From Tenrec ecaudatus (taxonomy: Eukaryota > Chordata > Mammalia > Afrosoricida > Tenrecidae): 64,000 nt of DNA. The notes below the pieces were generated by a model. The model did no database searches and had not been told where the DNA came from. It worked only from the letters and a program-made list of their open reading frames with translations. Shown piece after piece: positions 45,726 to 56,990 of the stretch; position 1 is the stretch's first letter; each line of letters begins with the position of its first letter. The position numbers were made by a program, and so were the translations under genes. The stretch spans positions 147,847,525 through 147,911,524 of the forward strand of contig NC_134539.1 of assembly GCF_050624435.1 (NCBI RefSeq), given 5' to 3'.

Positions 45726-46506
45726 TGCAAAATATCTGGCTTTTTGGGAGAAAAGTGATAACATTACCGGGAATTTTTAAAGGCTATAAAAAAGAATTTT
45801 CCGATGTGTTTTCTTTGTCCGAGGGACAGCATCACAAATGTTTTAATCTTCATGAAATTGGGACATAAATTTTGTTTAACATGAAGTGTGTATTTTGGTG
45901 GAGAGGGCATTTTTGTTGTCATTTGTCTGTCATTTTTGTTGGCGTGGGATATGATTGCCAAATTAAATCTGCTGTTATAAAATGTCGTTGCTCTTCATGA
46001 TTGAAGAGTTGTTTTTTTTACATACAATCCAGAGATTTAAGAGTATTTTATTTTACACTTCCCTTGAAAATGTACTGGGTGATAAGTCATCCAAAAAGAC
46101 ACATTGTACATCCCGACTTCTCCTAGCCTGTGGTCATAATCCACTCGCACAAGGGTTTTATGTGTTTTGATAGAGAGAGACTACTAATATAGAGTGTATC
46201 TTACTTCAGTGTCTTCTGAGATATGAAAGAAATTAAACAGACTCCTTAATATCAGCACCATGAGAAAATCTCCCCATATACCTGCCACCCCAAATTTGGT
46301 CTTCTTGCCCCCTAAATTTTGAGCAAATACATTGTCTGTCCAAACCACCAATGTGTGGTGCTTCAGCAGCAGCAGCAGCAGCCCTGGAAGACTAGGGCAC
46401 TGGAGGAAAGCAAGGGCAAGTCCACAAAAGAGACTGTGACGCGCTTCCTGCATCACACTGGGGAGTGAGAGAGATGCAGGGAACGGAATATTCACCTTCA
46501 GAGTCA
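45726..46506. other. Unassigned DNA
   Basis: No gene or repeat is recognised. A (CAG)6 run at 46364-46381 sits in a minus-strand frame of 110 codons (46184-46516), where it would read as a short Leu run; I see no other evidence of coding. Confidence 0.35.
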
Positions 46507-46640
46507 ACTCAAACACTGCCTCTCAAACTTGCATATGAATCTTGATGCAGTTCAGACCATGCTACTAAATCAGATTCTGATTCAGTAGGCCTGGGGTGAG
46601 GGTGAAAAATCTAGATGGCTGATCAGGCCCTACATTTAAA
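46507..46640 (+). mobile_element. MER5A-like hAT-Charlie relic
   Basis: 'cctctcaaacttgcatatga', then 'cagattctgattcagtaggc', then 'ctggggtgagggtgaaaaat' match the MER5A phrases 'tctcaaacttgagcgtgcat' and 'tctgattcagtaggtctggggtgg'. Confidence 0.75.
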
Positions 46641-46738
46641 GATAAGAAGAGACACCTCAAACTTGTTGTTGTGCAGGCAATTCCTACTTTTAGTTGTCCT
46701 TGCAAGATGAAGTAGAACAGTTCTGTAGGTTTTCTGAG

Positions 46739-46935
46739 GGAGCCCTGGTATGCATTGGCTTGCGGGGTGGAAGATCTACAGTTTGAAACCATCAGCAGCC
46801 CCCCAAGATGAAGAGGAGGCTGTCTAGTCCTGTACACAGTGACAGTCTCAGAAACCCACAGGGGCGGTTCTACCTATCCTATAGCATTACCATGGGTCTG
46901 AACCAGCCCAGTGGCAGCGAGTTGTGAGTTTTAGT
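46739..46935 (+). mobile_element. AfroSINE
   Basis: 'agggagccctggtatgcatt', then 'gacagtctcagaaacccaca', then 'ggggcggttctacctatcct' covers the full length. Confidence 0.85.
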
Positions 46936-46959
46936 TTAATCTGTATGGGAGTAGACGGC

Positions 46960-47060
46960 CTTAGTTTTCTCCGGAAGACTGCCTGGTGGGGTTGAACTGT
47001 TGACGTTTTAGGTAGTAGTCAAGTGTTTAACCACTGTGCAATCTGTTGCCCAAACGCTGC
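46960..47060 (-). mobile_element. AfroSINE head fragment
   Basis: 'gttgaactgttgacgtttta', then 'agtgtttaaccactgtgcaa' is the antisense of the SINE head. It abuts a second antisense SINE at 47083. Confidence 0.6.
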
Positions 47061-47082
47061 TGGTCAACGGACCAGACTTTAA

Positions 47083-47435
47083 ATATTGGCTGCCACTGAG
47101 TTGATTCTGACTCCTAGCAACCCTGTAGGACAGGGTAGAACTGGCCCCAGTGGGTTTCTTTACAGCAGTGGTTCTCAATCTTCCTATTGCCGCAGCCCTT
47201 TCATACACTTCCTCATGTGGTGAACCCCCCACCCAGGACATTATTTTTGTTGCTACTTCATCACTGTAATTTTGCTACTGTCATGAATCAGGCGATCCCT
47301 ATGACAGGATCATTCGACCCCCAAAGGGGTCACGGCCCACAGGTTGAGAACCACTGCTTTACAGGCATAGAAATCCTCGTTTTTCTCCCAGGGAACAGCC
47401 AGCAGAGTCAAGTTCTTAACAACAAGGTCTAATGC
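47083..47435 (-). mobile_element. AfroSINE split by SPIN
   Basis: Parts are 47083-47165 ('gccactgagttgattctgac', 'ggacagggtagaactggccc') and 47365-47435. The middle of the SINE ('gtgggtttctttacagg') is broken precisely at ctttacag by SPIN copy 2, so the SINE predates the SPIN insertion. The head side is decayed. Confidence 0.8.
47166..47356 (-). mobile_element. SPIN (Space Invaders) non-autonomous hAT transposon, copy 2
   Basis: A 191-bp element with ends 'cagtggttctcaatc' and 'ggttgagaaccactg', flanked by the exact 8-bp duplication ctttacag at 47158-47165 and 47357-47364. The interior in antisense has 'ttgctacttcatcactgtaa', 'ttttgctactgtcatgaatc' and 'cccccaaaggggtcacggcc'. It lies inside an AfroSINE and has no coding capacity. 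Confidence 0.96.
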
Positions 47436-47703
47436 ATAACACATAGAATATAACAATTAGTCCCGTGAGGACTCTATTATGACTGGGCTCCTTTAGTAAG
47501 TATTAGAGGTCAACAGACTATTACTTAAATATATGCTTTACCTTAAAGAATTGCAGAGAGGGGTAGAGTATGTACTTTGCAAAATGCACTTAGAAAGGAA
47601 AATACGGCGTAAATGATGTCCCAGATTTTTAAACAAACTCTTGTATCAATCCGTAACCAATAACAGTCTAATCAGGGAATTAACAGATGCTGCTTCTAGA
47701 AGG

Positions 47704-47905
47704 AGGCGCCTAGGTGGAGGAGTAGGTAAAGCCCTCAGCTACTATCTGAATGTTGAGTGGTTCAAACTCCCGGGCTACGTTGTGGGAGAAAGATGAGGCA
47801 GTCTGCTTCTGAAGGAGTCACTGCCCAGAAAATACGATGGGGGGTGTTCTCCCCTGACCTACAGGGTTGCTGTGCGTTATAATTGATTTGATGACAGCAT
47901 TTTTC
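47704..47905 (+). mobile_element. AfroSINE
   Basis: 'gcctaggtggaggagtaggt', then 'gtgggagaaagatgaggcag', then 'tctgcttctgaaggagtcac', with tail 'gggttgctgtgcgttataat'. Confidence 0.8.
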
Positions 47906-49737
47906 CCCTCCAGAAGTGATTGGTAAAAGTCATGCTGTTCAATCAGCCCCTGACTGACCTGGGAACTGAGCAGTAGAGACTGATCACCAAGAACTGGTGA
48001 GGTCAGAATGTAGGAGGTCTGTGTCCCTAACTGCCCACACATTGTAATTGTGAGGGGGCTGGGGATGGAGGGAGAAGGAAGGCAATGTGAGAATAGAGAT
48101 GCGGGGCTTCTTACTTCTGAATCAATGAGGGGATAAACTAATGCCTTTATCAGACAAGAAACTTAGCTTGGGTGGCAGCCTGGAGCCATTGTATGCGTGG
48201 ATGGAGGTGGGAGATGTACAGGAGAAATATAGACAGCGCACCCCCTCCCTAGTAATCTGGCCTTTGGATTTCCATCCTGGTCAAAGATGTTATTTCAATA
48301 CAACCAGTGGGTTTGGAGAATCCCCTTGATAATGACACTCACTAAATTCGATTTGCACTTTAGAACTTTAAGACTGTTGCTTCCAAACCCCATTTGTCCA
48401 TATTTTTTCCCAGAGAAAATATGATTAATTCCATAAGATGGTTTTCTCACTGTTTTTCTTCAGACATTGTAAAAGTTACATTTCTCTTCTCTAAAATGTA
48501 AGTGCCCTCTTTAGTTCCTGCGGCTGCAAAAATTAGATGAGTTTTTAATCTCAACTGAATATAAACTTTTTCATAGAAATTGTAAAGTTAAATTATACAG
48601 CAGGAAACGGGAGTACCAAAGATTAGGAAATTTAATGAGAAAAGAGTCTATATTCAAGCTTCCAATTATCTAGTCATTTTAAGTGCATACTAATTGAAGA
48701 ATCCTGGATTTTTGCAATTGTTCTTCCCTAATGAAATTTGAATATTTGGGACAAAGGGACTAAAGATTAGAAGGAGCCTGAAATGGATGTCCTATTGCAG
48801 GCTCTTTAGTTGATATGAAAAATTTCATAACTCTAATCATAATTTTCATTTGAGCATTGTCCAAAGGCTTTCCCCTCTCTGTCTGCCCTCATTCTATCAC
48901 TTCTTTTTAGTCCTCGGACAGAAAATAAAATAAATTCTGCAAGTAGAAACTTCAGGTCAGGGCTATGATGGAGTCAAGTATTAATGGGATGAGATGATTT
49001 TGCAGATTCCGTTTCTGCAAAGTACCTCTGTAGCTCTGTACCCATCTGTCCATCTCTGAGACGTTTAGCGGCTTCTTAAAGTTGATCATGTGGGGAAATT
49101 TGCACAGAAGGACATTGGGATAGTCTCAGATGAATGGCGGCTCATTTGTGTGATAAGAGGACTGATATTTTGGGGAGTTTTTTTGCTGTTGTTTTTTGGT
49201 GAGTAAGGCACCAGACTTTCTCAAGGCATCCACATTGGCCAAAGCCATTGGTTCGTGGCAGATAAGATCTGATCAGAAAGCACTGAGTCAACTGCCTTGG
49301 AATTTTTTTAAAAGAAATGTTGTATCTAAAAGGGGGAGGAAAATAACAAGTGATAAAACAAGCCATAAAACAAGAAACAAAGATGTTCTCCAGTCCTTTA
49401 ACTGTACAAAACGGAAGCGAGGTGAGTCAGAGATGAATGTGTGCTTTGGTAATTTCATTTTATTTTCTCCGTCTCGGTGGTTTTTTGTATTAGCATCATT
49501 GAGGACATAAGCTCACTGAAGTGGTATCCAACAAGCAGACCCCGTTGAGGGAGATTTTCCTTCCAGAAGACCGATGCTGATAGCCGTCAGTCTCATTTCA
49601 AACTTAGCCACCTTCCAGGTTCACTATAATACATAAAGAAGTCTTACACACTAATTTAAATATTCTATAGAAAAGAATGCCGACATTTGATAAAAATAGA
49701 AATTACTATTACACATATAAAATTATTATTAAAATAA
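47906..49737. other. Largest repeat-poor stretch
   Basis: About 1.8 kb without a repeat I can recognise, AT-rich in the middle (48330-48900). It has several short frames (49196-49510 plus is the longest, 104 codons) and no known domain. This is the part of the window most likely to hold constrained non-coding sequence, but I see no specific element. Confidence 0.4.
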
Positions 49738-50229
49738 TTTTGGGTTATCTTGGTAGACTAGAGAAACAAATCCACAGAAACTCATATGTATATAAGTTTT
49801 ATATAAAAGGTAAATGTACATTAAGAAAGCATCTCAACCTAGTCCAGTCCAGGTCTATGTGTCTGACACCGATATAAAAAGTCCTCCTCCATTTCACAAA
49901 ACACACGCAATGATGCCTTCTGCAGGAGGAAAGCCGAATCAGTAAGCGTGTAAGCATCTCAGCGCTGGCAGGGGTCTCCACACGGCTGCTCCAGCACCCA
50001 GGGCTGCATCGGGGTAGGTCCATATGGCTTCTCCTCAGGGATGTATCACAGGAAGTCAGCCTTGCCAGCTGAGGCAGGGAACTGTCTATGGCAGCTGCAG
50101 CCTGGTCCAACCATCAGAGAGCACGAGACCAGAAAACAAGAAAAGGGAGGCTCACCGAGCCATATAGCTCTCTGCCCTTCCCACACGTGTTTATTGGCCA
50201 GGTTGGTACAATAAACCTTATGTATCTCA
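49738..50229 (-). mobile_element. Solo LTR, ERVL/MLT2-like
   Basis: 'gagaaacaaatccacagaaa', then 'caaaacacacgcaatgatgc', then 'gcagggaactgtctatggca' and 'ggttggtacaataaacc' run parallel to the LTR at 15086-15587. The termini are decayed, so I cannot confirm a target duplication. Confidence 0.75.
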
Positions 50230-50714
50230 ATTTTCAAGTAGTGTAGCAATATATTTGGACCCACTGTAGTACCTGTTGGATACAAGTGCCTTTGAACAAA
50301 TATAGGGTTATATCCTAAGAAAACATTATTTAGACCTAAAAATGGAACTTCCTATAGTTTTCATATCTTACTCAACAATCTTCTTGTTTTTTCCAGCACT
50401 TGAAGACTGTGAAGGGAAACGTTCTTAGCTCACGGGCTGTTGCGAAACAGGTGTCAGGCTGCTTGTTCACCCTATTGCTTCCAGCAGGAAATCTGAACCA
50501 CAAAAACCCTTTCTGAGCTTCACCCCCAAATATGAGCTGCCTGTTGCTGCCACCATCACTGAATCTGGAGCGGTTTGCTATGCCCGCCTCTCATTGCCTA
50601 GAATGTTCCTCCACAAGTATGTTTCTCAGTGTGTTTGCAGGATCTATATGACTTGCTTTGCTTGAGTCACTTAGCACACACGGTGTCATGTTTGGATAGA
50701 ATCTTTATGAATGC
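50230..50714. other. Unassigned DNA
   Basis: 'ctcacgggctgttgcgaaac' weakly recalls an old DNA-transposon phrase. Nothing else is recognised. Confidence 0.3.
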
Positions 50715-50895
50715 CATATCCCCTTAACCACCAGTGGTTACCAGTTGGGCTGTGATCTGAATGATCGGCAGTTCGAAACTATGAGCACCTCCGCAGGAGA
50801 AATACTGTGCTTTTGGCTCCCATGGACAGTCACAGTCTCAGAAACCCACGGGCTCACTATGAGTCAGCATCGACTTGATGGCAGTGAGAGTGTTG
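50715..50895 (+). mobile_element. AfroSINE
   Basis: 'gttaccagttgggctgtgat', then 'gatcggcagttcgaaactat', then 'cacagtctcagaaacccacg', then 'actatgagtcagcatcgact'. The ending is well preserved. Confidence 0.85.
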
Positions 50896-51074
50896 AGTCT
50901 ACTTTACCAACCAAGGTGTCCATTCCAGGAACTGATCTCTTCTGAGAACAGGTCCAAATTATGGCAGATAAAATCTTTTGATAGGATTGTGGGGAAAGGG
51001 GGCCCATAATAATGTTTTAAGAAAATTGAAAACTGCCTGTAAGGACTAGATATGATATCAAGTAGACACTCCTC

Positions 51075-51507
51075 GATAAGGGTACGGGTGGAGTCCATTG
51101 GGTTGCAGCCTGGAGGCATCTCCTTGGTGCCATAAGCATTTTCATATAAGAGAGAGAGGCCAAGCAGAGCTGATTCCCTAATGGCTTTTCATCTTCTGCC
51201 AGAGCTGCATCTCCTATCGGGCTGCCTGAAAATACCAGAGATGTAATCAGGCTACCATTGGTGGATTCCGTTGGCTGTCTCTGAACCACTATGTCTCCTA
51301 GCCTGTGCCCCCTGCTGTCTCTGCTTCATCATCCTACTTTCTGTTCATTAGCTTTCACGAGTTAGGAGAAGCCTGCCTGACTTGAACTGTATTTGACTTA
51401 GCTATTTCTACAACGGTGCAAGCTATTTCTTGATATAAACCTCTTTCAATCCATAATATATACAAAGGTCATTTGTGTTGCTTCTTTAGAAAACCCTACC
51501 TAACACA
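51075..51507 (+). mobile_element. Solo LTR, ERVL/MLT2-like
   Basis: It begins near 'gataagggtacgggtggagt' and ends 'gcttctttagaaaaccctac' plus 'ctaacaca'. The body order is similar to the LTR at 22033-22606. The start is approximate and no clear duplication was found. Confidence 0.6.
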
Positions 51508-51845
51508 GGTATATGTTCTGTTTACATCTCTGAGGTAGAGTTGGTTGATTGTCCTATTTAGAGCTTCTGTATTTTTGTTGGGGAGCTCTGGTGGCTTAGT
51601 GGTTATGCATTGGGCTGCTATCAGCAAGGTCATCACTAGCCACCCCACAGGAGAAATACAGTGCTGTCTACTCCTGTAAAGAGTTACCATCTCAGGAACT
51701 CCTATGGGTATTTCTCCCCTCTCCTAAGGAGTCGTTATGAGCCGCCATTGACTTGATGGCAGTGTTTGTTTTGGGTTTGGTGTCTTTATTGAGTTTCTGC
51801 TTAGTTGTTCTGTTCATTGTCAAAAGTTATGTGTTCAAGTCTCCT
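51508..51845 (-). mobile_element. L1 relic (antisense) carrying an AfroSINE
   Basis: 'gagtttctgcttagttgttc', then 'gttcaagtctcctagtattg' is the antisense of an L1 ORF2 endonuclease-region phrase. It is interrupted by the SINE at 51583-51780. Confidence 0.5.
51583..51780 (+). mobile_element. AfroSINE
   Basis: 'ggggagctctggtggcttag', then 'tggttatgcattgggctgct', then 'actcctgtaaagagttacca', then 'cattgacttgatggcagtg'. It sits inside antisense L1 sequence. Confidence 0.88.
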
Positions 51846-52334
51846 AGTATTGTTGGGGAACTTCCCCTTTCTCCTTCAAAACTGTGTTTTAAACATTTAG
51901 TTCCAAAATGTTTATTATAGATCATTTATTAATATTCCTCGTAACAACTTATTGTACAAAATTAAAAGTAACCAGAATGATAAGTACAATAACTTAGTTC
52001 ACTGGAGATGCTAGGAAATATAAGCATATAGTCAAAGGATCAATCATGGATGAATATTTGCTGATAGCTACACATTTTTGAGATTGTTCACAATATAATT
52101 TATTATACAAATATTCGCATTTGAAGCAATGTACAAAAGGAACAGCCCTGTCTTATATAACATGTACTTTCTCTAGTACCAACCTCAGTGCAGCTAAGTG
52201 ATAGATATCATGGTTAAACTTTGTGAGACACTGAGTCCTGTGATCCCATACAAATTAGAGATTCTAAAAATATCCATGGAAACCAAGTTCACCTACACTG
52301 AAAACAGCAGAAAAGAAAGCAAAACAAAAGAAAT
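51846..52334. other. Unassigned AT-rich DNA
   Basis: Nothing recognisable. Confidence 0.3.
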
Positions 52335-52510
52335 AAACTGCTCTCTTTGAGTCAGTTCCAACTCATGGTAACCAAATGTGCATCAGAATAGACTGTCCAG
52401 TAGAGCTTTTGATGGCTGATATTTGAGTAACTTAGGGTGAATTGGAACCTCCAACTTTTTGGTTAGCTGTTAATCATTAACACGCTAACCACTGCAGTAC
52501 CTAGGGACTA
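52335..52510 (-). mobile_element. AfroSINE
   Basis: Antisense order: 'tttgagtcagttccaactca', then 'gaattggaacctccaacttt', then 'cacgctaaccactgcagtac'. Confidence 0.75.
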
Positions 52511-52604
52511 TCAAAACAGCACACACTAATTACATTAACTTTACATGGTTGTTTTGGGGATTGGGTGAGATATTAAAATTAAAGTTAAAGTTAAAGATCT
52601 AGCA

Positions 52605-52760
52605 TAGTGCTTGCATTGGTTAGCTTTTACTGTGTAACAAGCCATTTTAAAAATGAGTGTTTTAAAATTAGAAACATTTATTATTTCTTGAGAATGTATG
52701 GTTTGGAGGAGCGGTTCTTTCGCCATGAGTTGACTTGGCTGAGATTGGAGACAGGTTCTA
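52605..52760. repeat. Ancient eutherian repeat, family not assigned
   Basis: 'gttagcttttactgtgtaac', then 'aagccattttaaaaatgagt' recall an old dispersed phrase ('gcttttgctgcgtaacaaaccacc...'). I cannot name the family. Confidence 0.35.
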
Positions 52761-52789
52761 TGATAACTTTGATCACATTTTTAATTGTT

Positions 52790-53468
52790 AGTTTTAGGCT
52801 GGGTTTTCTAAGGTAGAAAAACCAGTGAAATAAACATACAAGCAAAAGTTTTTATCAAGAAAATGACCCACACAGTGACAAAGGCAGGTAAGTCTAGTGT
52901 GAGTCCATGCAGGGTTCAAATCTATAGATGGGTCAGATGTTAAGCTGGAGACTTCCTTTGACACAAATGTCTTTGGGAACTTGATGAACCCAAGATAGGC
53001 GGGAACATCAAAGTTTGTTGGCTGCATAGATGATTGACCCTAAGGTCAGCAAGGTTAGGGCTGGGGCTGGAGAGGCAAAATGATCAAGGTCAGCAGATCA
53101 GATGGCAGCCTGTTGATGGCTCCTGGGAATGGAAGTCAGAATGGCAGGCTATTGGTTTGCGTCCAAAGAACAGTAGATTGATGAGCCACAGGTGGGGGCC
53201 AGACTCAGAAGAAAGATCTAGCAAGCTTTTACACAATGTCCACTTATATAGGAATTTGGCCGCACCCCGAGGAAACTTTCTTTCAATTGTATCAGGGCAG
53301 TTATCTGAGTAAGGTGATTGCCTTGAACTCTAATCTTCTTAGAATGGATTAGATCCACATAGAAGATCTCCATTATGGAGTTGATTACCTTGTGTTAGAT
53401 CGTGTCATGCAGGATTACTGGGGCTTACCTGCCAAACCTCTGAGAATCATGGCCCAGACAAATTGACA
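52790..53468 (-). mobile_element. LTR, ERVL/MLT2-like, different subfamily
   Basis: The left end 'taggctgggttttctaagg' is the antisense of the common LTR 3' end. The right end 'gagaatcatggcccagacaa' plus 'attgaca' is the antisense of a TGTCAATT... start. 'tggggcttacctgccaaacc' and 'gattactggggcttacc' match an ERVL-type LTR with 'ggtttggcaggtaagcccc'. At about 679 bp it is longer than the other LTRs here. No internal genes. Confidence 0.65.
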
Positions 53469-54100
53469 AAAAATATATCACTGCTAGGTTAGTGGGGGAA
53501 GACTTACCCCCTTGATTTCCCATGAAGAGGTGCAAGAGAAGTTAATATTTAGTGCTCAGGGCTTATCAACTTTCTCCTTGCACTCCATCTGCTATTGCTA
53601 TTATGCTATTGGCCACAGAGAGTCTTATTACCAACCTTGAGTGAGGGTAAGAGATGACTACTGATGAAGATAGAGAAAGGAGTTAAACCACGGGGACTAT
53701 TTTTGTAAACATTCTGGAATGAGGCCTGAAAAGACACATATGTTTTGAAAAATTGTACTTTTTAAAGTACAACTGCATATTTTTACCCCCCTCCATTAAA
53801 TTAATGGCATAAAGTTAAAAAGCCTATTTTGTAGGGATCAAGGTGTTTCTCAACTCACCTTAGAATTCTGTAGACTTTACAATCTCCTTTCTAACATTGA
53901 GATTCTTCCTAATAAGTACAAAAATGTCTTCCAAATGGAAAATATATTAAAAAACACTGGCATCTCTGTGTCTAAATTTGGAATAAACTGTGCTGCTGAA
54001 ATATATATAAGTGTGACTGATATCCAAATATTTGTTTTTCTAATCTGGTTCCTCTCCACTGACTGGAAGCTTTAAGCAGAGGTAGAGAACACAGACATAT
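53469..54100. other. Unassigned DNA
   Basis: Nothing recognisable. Confidence 0.3.
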
Positions 54101-54200
54101 GGGCTGAACTTTCTGAATACAAACAATGATTCTGTCATTTTGCAGCTAGACAATGTTAAGCAAGTACTGGAGTCTCTGTGTCTTACCATCCTTATAGATT
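54101..54200 (-). repeat. Possible MIR relic
   Basis: 'gctagacaatgttaagcaag', then 'tactggagtctctgtgtctt' resemble the MIR phrase 'ggcaagtcacttaacctctctgtgcct' with heavy divergence. Confidence 0.35.
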
Positions 54201-54209
54201 ATGCACACC

Positions 54210-55085
54210 TACCCGACATGATCGCTGAAGACAAAGCGGTGTATAAGCAAACGTGGTGAAGAAAGCTGATGGTGCCAGACTATCCAAAGATATAGTGTCT
54301 GGGGTCTGAAAGGCTTGAAGGTAAACAAGCGGCCATATAGCTCAGAAGCAACAACGCCCACATAGATGAAGCACACCAGCCTGTGCGATCACGAGGCATC
54401 GAAGGGATCGGGATCAGGCATCAAAGAGCAAAAAAATCATATCATTGTAAATGATGGGGAGTGCAGATTGTGGACCCGCAGCCCATCTGTAAACAATGGG
54501 ACATCCCCTTACAGAAGGGTTATGGGAAGGAGACGAGCCAGTCACGGTGCAGGGTATTAACGATGAAACATACAACTTTCCTCTAGTTCTTAAAGGCTTC
54601 CTACCCAACCACTATCCTGGTCCTAATTCTATCTTACAAATCTGGTAATACCAGAGGATGTACACTGATACAAATAGGAACTGGAAATTCAGGGAATCCA
54701 GGATAAATGGATCCTTCAGGACCAGTGGTGAGAGTGACAATACCTGGAGGGTGGAGGGAAGATGCGGTAGAAAGGGGGAATCGATTACAGAGATCTACAT
54801 CTAATCCCCTCCCTGGGAGATGGACTTCAGAAAAGTGGGTAAAGGGAGATGTCAGACAGTGTAGGACATGACAAAATAAGAATAATTTATAAATTATTAA
54901 GGGCTCATGAGGGAAGGGCAGTGGGAAGGAGGGAAAAATGAGGAACTGATGCCAGGGGCTTTCATAGAGAGCAAATGTTTTGAGAATGATGAGGGCAACA
55001 AATGTATAAGTGTGCTTTGCACAATTGATATATGTATGGATTGTGATAAGAGTTGTATGAGCCCCAATAAAATGATTTTTAAAAT
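54210..55085 (+). mobile_element. L1-like retroelement copy
   Basis: A 5'-truncated copy starting 'cgacatgatcgctgaagaca' in the module and ending 'gagttgtatgagccccaata' plus 'aaatgattttt' tail. It has a single module and single 3' end. It abuts the mariner element at 55115, which inserted just beyond its tail. Confidence 0.8.
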
Positions 55086-55114
55086 GTTATTAAAACCATA
55101 CATATATATTCATA

Positions 55115-56066
55115 TGAGGAGGTACCCCCCACAAATAAAACAAGGAAAGAGTTCCACTGGTCGGACCTTTCTTAGTATGCATTTTTCTCACTAGGTGAGC
55201 ATTGAGCAATTCATTCTGAGTTAGTGCACCCAGCTGCGTCATCTGGGAAGGTTCTCTCTAGTCACAGTGGATTGTTTCATAAAAGCAGTTTCACTCCAAT
55301 CTCATTTTTTGTGATGGCTGATTTAAGAGAGCAGTATTTAGCTTTAAAATTTTGTTTCCTGCTCAGTAAAAATGCCACAGAAACTGTTGTGATGTTGAGC
55401 ACAGCTTACAAGGACAGCACTATGGGAAAAATTCAAGTGTACAAGCGGTTTTCTCATTTCAAAAAAAGTGAAATATTGATTGATGGAAAACCTCATTCTG
55501 GACATCCACCAACTTCCCAAATGGATGACAGCGTTGACTCATAGTGCACTTGGAGTTTGTTCCACCAGGTTTGAGTATTCATTAAGTTTTCCATTTAGAG
55601 GTTCTGAAAAGATAGCATAATTGTGTGTGACAAAGAAGACCTGATTTGTGGCAGATGGGCGACTGGTTTTGCAACCACGACAATGCACCTGCTCATACAG
55701 CCATCTCAGTGGGCCAGTTTTTGGCAAACAACAACAACAAAATCAGCATGCCCCTCCTGTTCCATGTACCTGACTTACCTGACCTTGCTCCAGGAGACCT
55801 CTTTTTGTTTCCACAAGTGAACAGGACATGAAAGGATATTGATTTGATGACGTAGAAGAGGTGAAGAAAAATCGAAGAAGTTGCCATCAGCCATTGAAAC
55901 AGATGAGTTTGTAAACGGTTTCCAAGAATGGAATAGCAGGCCTGACACATGTATTAATTGTAATGGAGGGTACTTTGAAGGTGATAAGGTTATTTTGTAA
56001 AAAAACTATTTATATGCATAGTTTTGGGGGGCAAATCTTTGTTTTTAAGGGGGGGGTACCTCATTT
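55115..56066 (+). mobile_element. Mariner (TcMar) transposon with internal deletion
   Basis: Terminal inverted repeats tgaggaggtacccccc (55115-55130) and its near-reverse complement ending at about 56064 ('ggggggtacctca') lie beside TA dinucleotides at 55113-55114 and 56067-56070. The transposase reads from MADL at 55314 through a helix-turn-helix part with the GKIQVYKRF-like segment to SGHPPTSQ (about 75 codons). It then jumps to the 3' part with VPPG, NHDNAPAHTA (55673-55702) and PDLAPGD. About 130 internal codons, including the first catalytic Asp, are missing. The second and third Asp of the triad are still visible. Several stops and frameshifts lie in the 3' part. It cannot encode an active enzyme. 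Confidence 0.88.
55314..55985 (+). pseudogene. Mariner transposase pseudogene
   Basis: A degraded transposase ORF within the mariner element. The N-terminal part is open from 55314 to 55544 (76 codons plus a stop). The C-terminal part, from about 55540, needs several frame changes and contains in-frame stops, but its residues follow the mariner family closely up to the final EYFEGD-like motif (GGYFEGD near 55965-55985). DNA-binding and strand-transfer domains are both incomplete. Confidence 0.8.
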
Positions 56067-56111
56067 TATAATCCAAACCTATTGCCATCATACAAATTTA
56101 ATTTCTCACAA

Positions 56112-56255
56112 TACCGTGTTGCAGAGCAGACTTGCTCCATTGGGTTTCCGAGGCTGTAAAGGTTTACAAGAGTGATCACCAGGTTTCTCCCTGGGGGACT
56201 GATGAATGCATTCAAACTGCTTACTTTTAAGTTAATAACGGATGATAGACTATTT
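56112..56255 (-). mobile_element. AfroSINE, partial
   Basis: Antisense phrases 'attgggtttccgaggctgta', then 'aaggtttacaagagtgatca', then 'gtttctccctgggggactga' and 'acttttaagttaat'. The terminal thirds are weak. Confidence 0.65.
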
Positions 56256-56611
56256 ATGCCACCCAGAGGCTTCATATGTGTGTATATGTATATGCTGTAC
56301 ATGAGTATGGCATTTAGAACAGTTCTTTTGCCACAAGGAGCAATATTTTAGAGAGTATTGTTATTATTTACAAATGACACTGAGACTCTGCATATGAATT
56401 ACCCTACTGTTAGATTGTCATGGTTTTGAATTTTTAGGCATCCTGTGACCCAGGATCCTTTCAAAATGTTTCCTCCATATCTCCATTTGATGTGTTTCCA
56501 CAGAATTCAAATTCTCAGTTTAATATGGCTTGATACATTAATATTAAACAATACAATTCTAGTATTAGATGAAGACCTTATAAGTCAGCTTGAGAGCAAT
56601 CCCCTCATTTC
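56256..56611. other. Unassigned DNA
   Basis: Nothing recognisable. Confidence 0.3.
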
Positions 56612-56990
56612 CTCATGGCCAGAGGAATTTGAATGATGGTGTTGGTGAGGGACATTGAATATATCATAGAGTACCAGACGAATGAACCAACCTGTCCTGA
56701 AAGAAGTACAGCCAGAATGCTCCTTAGAAGCAAGGATGAGGAGAAGTCATCTAATTGTTTTGGACACGTTCTCAGGTGGGATAACTCCCAGGAGGAGGAC
56801 ATCATGCTTGGTAAAGTCGAGGGTCACTGAACAAGATGAAGACACTCAAGAAGATGGATGGACACAGTGGCTGTAGTCACGGGCTCAAATAGGAAGTATT
56901 GTGAGGACAGAACAGGGATGGGCGACACTTTGACTGTCGTGTATAGGGTTGGTGAATTGGAACTCAATCAAGGACACGTCAAAATGATAA
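56612..56990 (+). mobile_element. RTE LINE, 3'-terminal fragment
   Basis: 'ttgaatgatggtgttggtga', then 'gtacagccagaatgctcctt', then 'gacatcatgcttggtaaagt', then 'ggatggacacagtggctgta' form the 3' region of an RTE, truncated at its 5' side. Confidence 0.75.
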
